From: Glandiceps talaboti
Lineage: Eukaryota > Hemichordata > Enteropneusta > Spengelidae
Length of the DNA stretch: 64,000 nucleotides
Assembly: GCF_964340395.1 (NCBI RefSeq)
Contig: NC_135550.1
Coordinates: 26,811,676 to 26,875,675 of the forward strand
Direction: 5' to 3'
Shown here: positions 1-10,706 of the stretch, piece after piece
How positions within the stretch are numbered: position 1 is the first letter of the stretch
Layout: each line of letters starts with the position of its first letter
Notes under the pieces: model-generated
The model's database searches: none
The model's input: the letters and a program-made list of their open reading frames with translations, nothing else
What the model was told of the DNA's origin: nothing
Program-made: the position numbers and the translations under genes

Positions 1-70
1 TGGCATTCTACCATGCATGGTGAAAATAAGCCAACTAATGATCATTTGATTGTTTTGTCTGTTATTATAG

Positions 71-3000
71 GATCTGATCACACATCTGAAGAAAAGATCT
101 CATAGTACATGCTATGCCACCTCCATGTCAGCACCAGTTGCCCAACAGATTATTGCAACAATGAAGTGCATTATGGGATTTGATGGTACTAAAATAGGTT
201 AGTTATAATTGTTTGATAAAACTAGACAATCTACGACTTAGAACATTAATATAGCAGACAAGCTCTTTAACCTAACAAATATTTTCAGTGTATTTTCAGT
301 GTAGATTAGCTAGATTGAAAGATTTGTCACTGTGGGTGTTTTTAATACTACTACAGTAGTGCTATCATGCATGGTGAAATGTCAGTTTATGTGTATGTAT
401 GGCTGTGTGAACAACTTAAAATCAAAAACTACTTGGTGTGGTATTTGGTGATGATGTTACTTAGGGCAACCTGTTGGGAAATTGTTCTTGAATGAATATG
501 ATCACACCATATTAAAAAATTGAAAAGGTGATTTGTTGATTTGTATGATTCATTTGGATGTACCTAGAATTATTTAGATGGAGAATCGGTATTGAAATAT
601 GATCCCATTGTTGTGATATACAAATTAGGTAAAAAGTGATATGGTCAAAACTCTTCAAGTTAACTTTCTGTGGATGTGTACATGAAACTGTTAGTGATAT
701 ATGAAGACTCCATCATTAGTATGCAAATTAAAGGAAAACATTGATTTTTGGTAAAAAATCTTAACTTACAAATCTATCTAAGGATGTGTAGATGAAGAAA
801 TGTGGTGAAAATCAGATATGCTGGCCCCATCATTCATTTGTAAATGAAGTCAAAAGTATGATTTGTTGTATACACATCTTGAACTCCAAAACAACAGGGC
901 AGATTTGACTGAATTCAGTGAGCATGTTCCTACAGATGTGTAGATGAAGGGTTGTTAATGACATGATGGCCCCATTGTAAATATGCAAATTTTGTCTAAA
1001 AGTTAAATTCTCTGTTCAAATTCAGTAGGTATAATGTGAAGATGACATTTATACTGAAATTAGATTTGAATATCACTTTTTTGTCAAACCTTCAACTCAA
1101 TTAAAGTCTGGCAAATAGGTGTGGTAGATTATAGTGGTGTTTGTAGGGGTGAGTGACTAGATTATACATTAGCTTAACTGAAGAATGCTTTTTGGCATTT
1201 AGACTGCAAACTTAGTTAAATAAAAGCACTAACAATGAAGAATCTTTGTTTGATATATTGCATGTATATCTAATTAGGCAAAATAAAAACAATTGTGTTT
1301 CTAATATCTCGACCAACCCTAGTTTAAGCCACCAACCACAATGATGCCTATACATATTTCATCAAAACTATAATAGAAGGGGTATTCTGACGACCAACAT
1401 TTCATTTGATTTTGGGTCGAAGCAATATTTTTCAAAAATAAAAACAATTGAAAAGATAAAATAAAATACCTACCCTATTTTCTGAGGCAATGTTATTGGA
1501 AAGACACAATTATTTTTTTCCTGCCTTATACAAAATATAGAATTTTTGCCTTCCTTCTGTGCTTTCAACATATAATTTACAGATGCAAATTAATGAGAAT
1601 GGATGTCAGTCAAGTATGACTTAATACATATTTTTTAGCACAGTTTTAGATACCATGTCACCTGTATCATGTGAATAGCCATATTTCTTCCATCTTCAAT
1701 GCATTAATGATAATTTGTATTTTTTACATGTATAACAGGAATAAAAAGAATTCGTAAATTGGCCTGGAACACGCGATATTTCCGTCGTCGTTTACATGAG
1801 CTTGGTTTTATTGTCTATGGTCACGATGATTCTCCTGTAGTACCACTCATAATATGTATGCCAGCTAAGGCTGTGTAAGTAATACTGTTCTCAAAGACAT
1901 GGATGTACAACTAGACATAAGTAATATACTTTGATAGTCAATGTTTGGGCTCCCCCATTATGGAAATTGAGTGCCAAACACAAATTGAAACAGCAACACT
2001 TTATGATCAGATCACAAGCTGTCACATGTTTCACTTCTTTGGTTATTTTAAAAGGTCACCTGCCATAGCTTGAAACTTAAGACTGGTGCTTGTTCTCTGT
2101 ACCATTTCTGGTGTAAGTGTGCAATTAAAGTGCTTGATCATGTAAATAATTATGATTACAACAAATAATATATTTGAAACACCTTTTCAATTGCTGATAG
2201 GTGTTTTGCTCGTGAATGTTTGAAGAGAAACCTTGGTGTTGTTATTGTTGGATTCCCTGCAACTCCAATTGCTGGAGGCAGAGCCAGATTCTGTTTATCT
2301 GCAGCTCATGACAAGAAAACATTAGATAAAGTAAGAATGTTGTACTATTCTGACTGTGCAGTGATGTGTGAGAACTTTCAGTCAACTTTTAAATCTTTTT
2401 TTGAACAGAAAATACTAAAGGGAGCCATAGGAGTAGTCATGCAATCATAATATTGGTGTTTTTTTGTATGTTTAGATCGAATAAAGAAAATTGTGTGTTC
2501 CTGATAACCCACTCGACCCTAGTTTAAGCTGCTGACCCTAAATATTTTTTTTAAACATTTAAAGCAAAAAGATTGTCTTATTCTTTGCCATCTTGACCTT
2601 CGTGCATAACTTTTTTCTTTCCCCATTTATGTGTGTACATATTTCATTTTCTTTGTTTTTTTGTTTTGTTTTTGGGTTGAAGCAATATTTTAAAAAATTT
2701 TAAAAATTAAAAAGATGAGATAATAAGGAAAATCCCAGCCTACCTACCCTATTTTCTGAGGCCATGATATTGGAAACACACACTGCTTTTTTCGCCTTAT
2801 GAGTAATCAAAATGAAATGTGTGGCTTTTACTACAGTAGCCATGTTGCTATAAAATATTTATACATTGTCATTTCATTAATGTTCTTGACAGACACTTTT
2901 GCCCAATTCACACAACATCAAATAGGAACAAATTGTAACCTAGAGTGTTATTGATATTTTTGCATTTCTTCTTTGGAAATGAATGTTCCTGTTATCAAAA

Positions 3001-3204
3001 ATATGTGAAAATAAATATGCAAATATTTCTTGAATGTAATACCAAGATGTTATATATTAACAGGCTTTAACCATTATTGAAGAAGTAGGTAAATTGGTAG
3101 CTATTCGATTATCTCGACTTCCTATTGAAGAGAAGACACTACTAACAAAGGAAGACCTTGAAGACCTGCAAGACAATGTAAATAGAATTTTTGTGTATGA
3201 ATAA
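71..3204 (+). CDS. SPTLC2: Serine palmitoyltransferase subunit 2 (SPTLC2/3-like), 3' part
   Basis: Four exons at 71-197, 1739-1874, 2201-2330 and 3064-3204, with GT-AG introns and consistent phases, encode the last 177 residues; the upstream part lies outside the window. The family product is the PLP-bearing catalytic subunit of serine palmitoyltransferase in the ER membrane, which condenses serine with palmitoyl-CoA in the first step of sphingolipid synthesis. Motifs seen in order: [73 protein letters not shown] and [12 protein letters not shown]. These match the C-terminal half of the aminotransferase fold; the PLP lysine would lie upstream. Family identity is secure. The window cannot separate SPTLC2 from SPTLC3, though an invertebrate usually has one gene. 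The last residues (NVNRIFVYE) do not resemble the usual tail, so the annotated end may be an alternative one. Confidence 0.93.
540..1030. repeat. Diverged dispersed repeat in SPTLC2 intron 1
   Basis: This intron stretch has at least three loose internal copies of a pattern built on GGATGTGTAGATGAAG, a short AT-rich gap, GATGGCCCCAT and ATATGCAAATT. The same words recur near 4960-5460, outside the gene. It looks like an old interspersed repeat with internal tandem structure. No ORF or terminal repeat was found, so the class is unknown. Confidence 0.5.
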
Positions 3205-6170
3205 AATACTTTTAGAGAGTTCATAATTGTAAAATACTGTGATGAAAATAGATTGCATCTGGAAAGGTTTTACATTATCATATCTTCATCATTTTAGACT
3301 GTTAATACTAACAGGGGTTTCAGTAACTTTCTGTCAAAACTCTGGTGTGAGTGAACAAACAATTACCAAACAATTATTCTTAATGACCATTGAGACACTT
3401 CTTACTGCTAATGACTATAGAGAAAAGAAAGCCTTTACAATATTTAAAAACATACCTTTCTGATCTTTTCAGGATCCAGCTTGTTAACCTAACCCAAGGA
3501 AACATATGGTTTGCAGCAGTCTTCCTGTGATCTCTCCAGATTTTAACACCCAACGGGCACCATCCGGTGGGGCTTTTACAATGGGTTCTGACCATGCATC
3601 CGTGCATCTGTCCATGCGTGTGTTCTCTTGTGCATTATCCCTCATATTTCTGGCATGCACAAACTGATTTCAACCAAACCTGGCACAAAGGTTTCTTTGT
3701 TTCTTTGTTTTGCAACTGAATCAAATGTGGCTGAATGGTAGCCATATTTGTTGTGAAATTTCACAATTTGCATCATGGCTTTGGAGGTATTATCAAATAT
3801 GAGCTTCCTCTTAAGGACTTGACCTTTGACCTTCTTCAAAGTTAAATTTGGGCTATCTTCATAGTTTTCTGAGTCAAACATATCAAGTGATGATATTTTA
3901 ATCATGTCTTGAGTGTTACTATGTTAGGCATATGCACGTTACTTAATTTTGCAACCATGACCTGTATAGCAAAATGGCGATCATATTTTTGATACATATG
4001 GACATCATTCAAATGTCTACATCACATTATCAATAGTAAGCTTTCTAATGAGGTGCTTACCTTTGACCTTGGCAAAGATTTTCAAGGTGAAATGACCGAT
4101 ATGTTTCTTTCTGTTAGCTCAAGAAGTTGAATACAGAAAGGCCCCATTTAAATGTCTATATCCATATAGGCAAAGGTAAACTTTCTTTTTATAGCTATGG
4201 CCAGTTGGGGCTATGTCTTTTATGAAGGCTTGTTGTATTTAATATTACTCAAGAAAGTACTCTTTTAGAGCAATGAAAAGTACTTGTATTTCTATGTTTA
4301 CTCAGGTAAAACTTGTGCTGTGCAATTAATAGTTGTCAGTATTTTTTGTATTTTGAATAAATGGTGCCACTAATGAAAAACTCTTAGTGAAATGAACAAT
4401 ATTTTGCAGTGTTGCTTGGCAAAAACGTCCAGATTACCTAAATGAGATTATTGTATTTAAATGGTTTGCTGAGAAGAACTCGGAGCAGTAAATATTAATT
4501 TTGTATTTCAATGACGATTCTCAGGAAATATTTCTGTAAAGTCATAAAGGAAGAGTACTTTTGTATTTCTATGGTGTTGCCTACAGATAGGTGTCATGAA
4601 CATAGAATTGACATAACTTTAATACTCCTGCCATGCAAAACAGATGAAAGTACAGTCACAAACACTTCTCAAATGGTTTCATACTCGGTTTAATAACCCC
4701 ATAAATTGTCAAGTATAAATGCCTGTCACCACTTTCCCAACAAATTCACATTTTAGCTCTGTATGTCATTTTGTACGTGTTGGGGATAAGCATAATTAGA
4801 CTGAATGGTAATGACAAACTTCCTGAATAAAGTATGAAATATCTTGATCAAGATCTATCATTCCAGCTCTTCTTAGTTGGTTTACTAAACCTAGTGCTCA
4901 AGTAGGTTATTAGCACAATACCTGAACTGATAAGGTTCAGTAGTGCTATAGGCATGCTGTGGTACTGTCTCTGTGTGCACTACTTAAACTCAAAAATGTC
5001 AGACCGATTGCCTTGATATTTGATGGGGACAGTAGCTTTGGTTTCTAGTTCGGAAATTGTTCAGAGCAAAGCAACATTATGACACATCACAGGTGTCTGT
5101 TTTGGGTAAAAAGATGTCATTAATTGATTAAACTTAGAATCTACCTGGCAGATTGGTCTGAAATTTGGTGGGAATATTCTTAGGGATGTGTAGATTAAGA
5201 ATTGTTCATGACATGTTCATGACATGATGATCCCAACAGTGATATGCAAATTAGGTCAAACAATGTGTCTTCTTTAATTCCAAAATTACGGAGCAGATTG
5301 GGTTGAAATTTAATTAGGTCCAAAAATCTCAATTTTGCAAAGGTAACAACATGGATTATTAGGCAAGTGAGTAAAGATTCAAAAAGTGTATGCAAATATG
5401 CATAGCAATAAGACCACACCCATAGGAACAGTGAAATGGTGATGTGCATTGCAAAAATAACAACATGGATAGTTAGGCCCTAGGCAAGTGGATTACTTCA
5501 ACAACTTGACATAATTGACCCAGCAAGGCAGCTACTGCCCATACAATAGTAAAAACTATGGTGTATATAATATTTTTAAAAAAAATAACATAAACTATAC
5601 ACTTGTTGCTACAACTATTCATTATCACTATTTTTTATGTTATAGGAATGCAATGCAATATGGCATTCGACGTTCAATCTATAAAAAATCGAAGAACATT
5701 TTGAACTTCAAGATATCAGTCCAAATAAAATGCCAAAAGTGCCATAAAATGTCAGCATTTTGGACTATTAGTTAGTCTTAATAGTATATCAAAATTATGT
5801 CATTTCAAATTAATGTTAGTGAATGTTGATGGCAGCATACTTTGTTTCTTAGTGATATTAATGATGTTGAGGGTGTTAAATGTGAAAATGATGAGCTTGT
5901 AGACTTCTTCTGATTTGGCTACAACCTGTGAGTTGAACAAGTTCGTAGCCAAATCAGGTACAAATCTAGAGTCTAGACTAACCATAAAAAGTAGATATTC
6001 AGAGTTTAACATCACCCCCAAGTTTCATTGCAATTTGTCATATACTTATATCTGGGAAGGGCTCTTGGTCTTGGGCTGGGGGTGTTGTGTTGGGCTCTTG
6101 AAATATAAAAATGAAATTATTTCCTTTCTGTCTACTCTTCCTGGATGGAATGATTCATATTAAACTGTAA
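3205..6170. other. Spacer downstream of SPTLC2 with diverged dispersed repeats
   Basis: No coding exon was recognised here. AATAAA signals occur at 4356-4361 and 4826-4831, and one overlaps the stop codon at 3200-3205, so the mRNA 3' end is uncertain. Two diverged repeats fill much of the stretch. One, about 3470-4260, contains ATGCACAAACTGATTTCAAC and TTGACCTTTGACCTTC words and recurs near 34490-34650. The other, about 4960-5470, is shared with the SPTLC2 intron. A short inverted repeat, CTGATTTGGCTAC at 5910-5922 and its complement at 5945-5957, forms a perfect 13-bp stem. Confidence 0.5.
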
Positions 6171-6179
6171 ATTAGGTCG

Positions 6180-6930
6180 CTTAAGGGATGTGTCCAATTT
6201 TTATAAGAGGTTTGAATAGTGCTGACTCTACAGTACAGCAAGGAATGCTTTCTTTCATTACTGTACATTGCTAAATACACTGGTATATACTAAAACCTGG
6301 GCTGAGCTCTTGAAAAATGAAATTGAAATAGTCAATAATATGGCCCTTACACTACTACAAGGGGGGGGGGCACTTTTCATAGCGCTTTACGTGTCCTACA
6401 AAAGGGTTTAACCATTTTGATGGGGGATGCAGATGTATAAATATGGGGAGGTTCAGCATGCCTACATTACACTATATATATGGCAAGAATTGATTTCTTT
6501 CTTTCTAAAATTACTGGATGCCTTTATGCATAACTTTCAGTGCATAAGGGAGTGGCCGCTTTTATAGGGGGAGGGTTCAGAATGCTGACATTACACTATG
6601 GCAAGAATTGCTTTCTTTCTTTTTAAAATTACTGGATGCCATGATGCATACTTTCAGTGCATAAGGGAGTGGCCGCTTTTTATAAGTATAATTTACTTTC
6701 TACCATTCGTAGATTGAATGATTCATAACTTGCCTATCACTTATGGGGCGTGTGTAATTGGGGTTGGGGTTAAGAGTGCCGACACTATATGGCAAGGATT
6801 GCTTTCTTTCTTCCACTATTACAGGATGTACCGATGTATAAAGGTCGGTACATAAGGGAGTGACCAATATTTACTGGGAGGGTTCAGAATGCTAACTTTA
6901 TAGTACGGTAAGGATTGCTTTCTTCTTTGT
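6180..6930. repeat. Degenerate ~120-bp tandem repeat array
   Basis: Five diverged copies of one unit can be followed by two landmarks: GCATAAGGGAGTGGCCGC-like words, and GGCAAGAATTGCTTTCTTTC-like words near 6238, 6482, 6600, 6791 and 6907. Between them lie TTCAGAATGCTGACATTACA-like words. Spacing is irregular (about 115-245 bp) because copies have lost or gained sequence. A G-run occurs at 6361-6370. No coding potential seen. Confidence 0.65.
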
Positions 6931-7138
6931 TTGCTTTGTTGACGTGTTCTGTAACCATAGTGCGTGAGCGGGAATAAACAGTGTTGCTTTAAATGTTGTA
7001 AACTCTGGAGTAATTTTTTGTATGTATTAAAATAAGGAAGAGTGCAGGGAGTCGTCATTATTTACGACCGGGGGGTTGGAGGAATTGCTACGAAAATCCA
7101 CAAAATTTGAGTGACCTCCCTACCTGGCTTGATTTTTT

Positions 7139-7140
<2 letters not shown>

Positions 7141-7170
<30 letters not shown>

Positions 7171-7316
7171 CATACATACATACATACATACATACATACA
7201 TACATACATACATACATACATACATACATACATACATACATACATACATACATACATACATACATACATACATACATACATACATACATACATACATACA
7301 TACATACATACATACA
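7141..7316. repeat. (TACA)44 microsatellite
   Basis: An uninterrupted run of TACA/CATA tetranucleotides covers 176 bases with no visible impurity, which implies recent expansion or active length turnover. Open frames on both strands here are artefacts of the 12-base translation cycle. Confidence 0.98.
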
Positions 7317-7448
7317 ATATCAAACTTTTTATTTTGAATTTGAATTTCCTTATAACGTTTAATATGGATGTAGCATATTTCAAGAGTAAGGGGTAACAAT
7401 GAATGCAGCGTATTCCCAAAGTAGTACCATAGGTGAAATTTGAAATTA

Positions 7449-8178
7449 GGGACTGGTCAGTTTCTTTGGCCTGGGGGGGGGGGGTCACCCTGTTTTTGAA
7501 ATTGGCAGTAGGGGGGGGGGGGTCATGCTGTTTTGAAAATTGTGGATAGGGGGGGGGGTCATTGTGTTTTAAATTGTGATGGAAGAAAAAAATCCTTTCT
7601 ACAATGGCATATAGCCTTGTCTGAAATGTGGTACATGTCAATATTTGTTCTTGTCCCTGTTTCTTTTGAATTCTTTAATATTACTTATTAGTTCAAACAT
7701 AACTATACATGTTTACATGTTGGTGCTGTCTTGTAAAGCTTGGAAATGATTTTCTAAAAATGTCTGAATAGTCTCAAAATTGACTTTTCAGAGTTAAAAA
7801 CCTCCTGGGCTTCTAGGGGGAGACCCCCTAGGACCCCCCCATGACAGCTGTACATATTCCCTTCTCAAGCTTTCCCCCTACCTTTCACTGTCAAGATGCT
7901 ATTAAACTCCTTTTCAAACATTTACCCTGTGTAGTCAATAATTATAAATATGATAGTGCTAACCCGGGATCTTATAAAGTAGATGCAAGACAGTCAAGCA
8001 GTCCACACTGAGTCACGATCAAAAAATACCTGTCACTCATGCGAATATCATATATGGGGGGGGGGGGGGTCATCATGTTTTAGAATTAAGTGATAGGGGG
8101 GGGGTCAGTGACTTCTTGTCAGCCCGATTTCAGAATCCACCGCCCCCCCCCCCCAGGCTGGATAAACTGACCGGTCCC
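7449..8178. mobile_element. Non-autonomous TIR element, possibly PIF/Harbinger type, with G-run subterminal repeats
   Basis: The left end GGGACTGGTCAGTTT followed by a G12 run mirrors the right end, which reads GGGACCGGTCAGTTT then a G-run in reverse. Terminal repeats span about 37 bp. The 730-bp body is flanked on both sides by TTA (7446-7448 and 8179-8181), a three-base target duplication. A TTA/TAA duplication with termini beginning GGG is the PIF/Harbinger signature, which is why I suggest that superfamily. Inside, the word GGGGGGTCA followed by a T-rich stretch recurs near 7484, 7516, 7552, 8064 and 8098. No transposase is encoded. It lies within the outer inverted-repeat pair at 7047-8389. 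Confidence 0.6.
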
Positions 8179-8389
8179 TTAGGTGGTACTAGTTGAATCA
8201 AAGTTTGAGAGAGCCAAGTGGGGGGGGGGGGGTACGGGAGATTTTTTAATTTCAAGGACTAAAAAAATGCTTTCTGGTGCTATTTTAACATGTAAAATTT
8301 TGAGTAACCCCCTCCCTTTCACTCCCCAGTTTTTGAGTGGCCCCTCCCCCTAAATTCCTCCGACACCTCAGGTCTGGATGACGGCTCCC

Positions 8390-8499
8390 TTATATAACAT
8401 TCGTCACGGTTGTCATTGAAGCGCCAAGTACGTTGGAGCTTACACTTCCGGATTTTTGTTTCGGTTCAAAGGTCAACGACAAATTGCTTCGAAGGAAAA
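8390..8499 (+). promoter_or_regulatory. GMF proximal promoter / 5' UTR
   Basis: The 110 bases before the GMF start codon leave the repeat block and carry ACTTCCGG at 8444-8451, a consensus ETS/GABP-type site typical of housekeeping promoters. There is no clear TATA box. Function is inferred from motif and position only. Confidence 0.5.
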
Positions 8500-10661
8500 A
8501 TGGTGGGTGTTTCCTAGCTTTCTGCTTTGTTTATTATCTACTATATTTCCCCCAATTACTCTTCTTTTGTAAAATTTTAGCCCCATTACTTATGAAGGAA
8601 TAGAAGACCTAAACGTATATGATTATGATGGCTTTGTATCATCTGTGTGTGTACATGGTTTCTGATCTAAACATTGCAAACACTCAATCATGTGTCAATG
8701 GCAACGAAAACTTCATAAGTTCAGTTTCATTTCATCGTTACGGACAATCGGTTTTGTGGTGCACCTTTTTACCCAACAAGAGCATATATATATGTTATTT
8801 AAATGTCTACCTCTAAACGCATTGATACAGCAACAGACATATAAGTCGGCAACTGCAGTGCAGTGGTAACACATAGGACTTGCATACCCCCATCCCTCTA
8901 ATCTTAGTGTCTCGTTTTCTTTTCTGACCCCCCCCCCCCCCGTAACCTGTATTATTAGACTTTTTTCTCTGCTTGCCACACACATGGCTATATAGCATTT
9001 TCTCACACACCCTACCATGGCTATATAGCATTTTCACACACCCTACCATGGCTTTCACACACACCCTACCATGGCTGTATAGCATTTTCACACACACCCT
9101 ACCATGGCTATATAGCATTTTCACACACACCCTACCATGGCTATATAGCATTTTCACACACAAAAAAAAGACATTTTGATGAGTATATACTGGGAGAAAT
9201 ATTATTATAATACTATATAATAGCTATTATGTATTAGGTAAGTGTACATGATTTTGAACAAAGAAAATTTTTGAACAAATGGTTCACTCATAATGGAAAA
9301 TATACTGTTCACATTTGAATTTGGCTACATTGGAATGGTAAATTAGAACTGAATGTAATGTTTTGATCCGTACATCTACCATGGCCTTTGCACGACCATG
9401 CAATGATTTAATTATGTAGCGTTTATGTCTCCGTTAACTCATAGTATGAGAAACATTTATTTATAGTCCTGCAGTACTCATAGATGTATCCAAACATTTG
9501 CATTACTACATACCAGCAGTCTTAGCAAAGACAATGGAATTTTGCATAGAGTCATATGTATAATGTATATCCATTCAGACACATGCAGTCCCGCTACTTT
9601 CTGATTGTGTGTGTAGTTTAACTGTGTAAAAAACAATGGAGTGTTCCTCACTGGAACGGCTAGTGCCACTACCCACGATATTTGTCATCGCTGAACATTT
9701 CCCAACAACACAGAACTCTCCAAACGCTTCCATTCTGCCTTAAAACACCAAATGCAAACCAATTATTTCATTTTCTTATGCAGCGCACAAACACTCACAA
9801 AGTCTCTGTAGTGGCAGCCATTTGGCCAGGCATGTATCGGTGTCAGGTGTACGCACAGTGACACAGACACTTATGACACTGCTGTTATGGAGATTTTTTT
9901 GAGTGGTTGTGCATTGCACGAGAAATGAAGTAACAGGTTTCCATTTGGTGTTTTAAAGGTAAAATGGAAGCATTTGAAGAGTTCTGTATGATTTATTTGT
10001 TGGGAAATGTTCAGCGACGAGAAATATTGTGGCTGGGGTATCGTGGGTGGTGGCACTAGCCGTTTCAGTGAGGAACAGCCAGTGCCACCACAGTCGCAGT
10101 AGTCTCTCCAGTGAGGGCTGGCTACTGACACTGGGGTGGTACTAGACTAGGCCTAAAAACGATGCATGTAGGTAACCTCAGTTGTCTCAGAGTTAACAGT
10201 GCTTGGCAGGATAGGCAATGGTGGATGTCCCTGACAATGATAGCAATGATAGCAGTAGCATATTGACCACATAGAGAAGGTAACTATGAATGTAGAAGGA
10301 ACTTGTGATTTGATTACATCATAGACAATAGGGTATGGTTACACTTGTATTTCAGTTCGGGAGGAGGGCACTAGAAGGAACTTGTGATTTGATTACATCA
10401 TAGACAATAGGGTATGGTTACACTTGTATTTCAGTTCGGGAGGAGGGCACTAGAAGGAACTTGTGATTTGATTACATCATAGACAATAGGGTATGGTTAC
10501 ACTTGTATTTCAGTTCGGGAGGAGGGCACTAGAAACTCATTCTTACTATTAAAAGTATACTCCCAAGAGAGTTGAGAAAGTATAAAGGGCCGTTGTGCTG
10601 CTATTGATCCTTCCCAGGGGTAATAATTTTAAAGCACTTTGAGCAGTTAAAAACCAACATA

Positions 10662-10706
<45 letters not shown>

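Larger units (their letters stand above)
7047..8389. mobile_element. Probable outer inverted-repeat DNA element, disrupted
   Basis: The left end begins GGGAGTCGTCATTATTTACG and later has GGTTGGAGGAATT. The right end, read in reverse, begins GGGAGCCGTCATCCAGACCT and has GTGTCGGAGGAATT, so the two ends form imperfect inverted repeats of about 40 bp. The interior holds the TACA microsatellite and a second complete inverted-repeat element. No transposase reading frame is present, so it would be a non-autonomous DNA transposon remnant. Flanking bases do not show a clear target duplication, so the exact ends are uncertain. Confidence 0.5.

Noticed and set aside
7088-7641. Long open frames with MYVC/YIHT repeats
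   Set aside because: They are translations of the pure TACA microsatellite, open on both strands and in several frames, with no conserved protein context.
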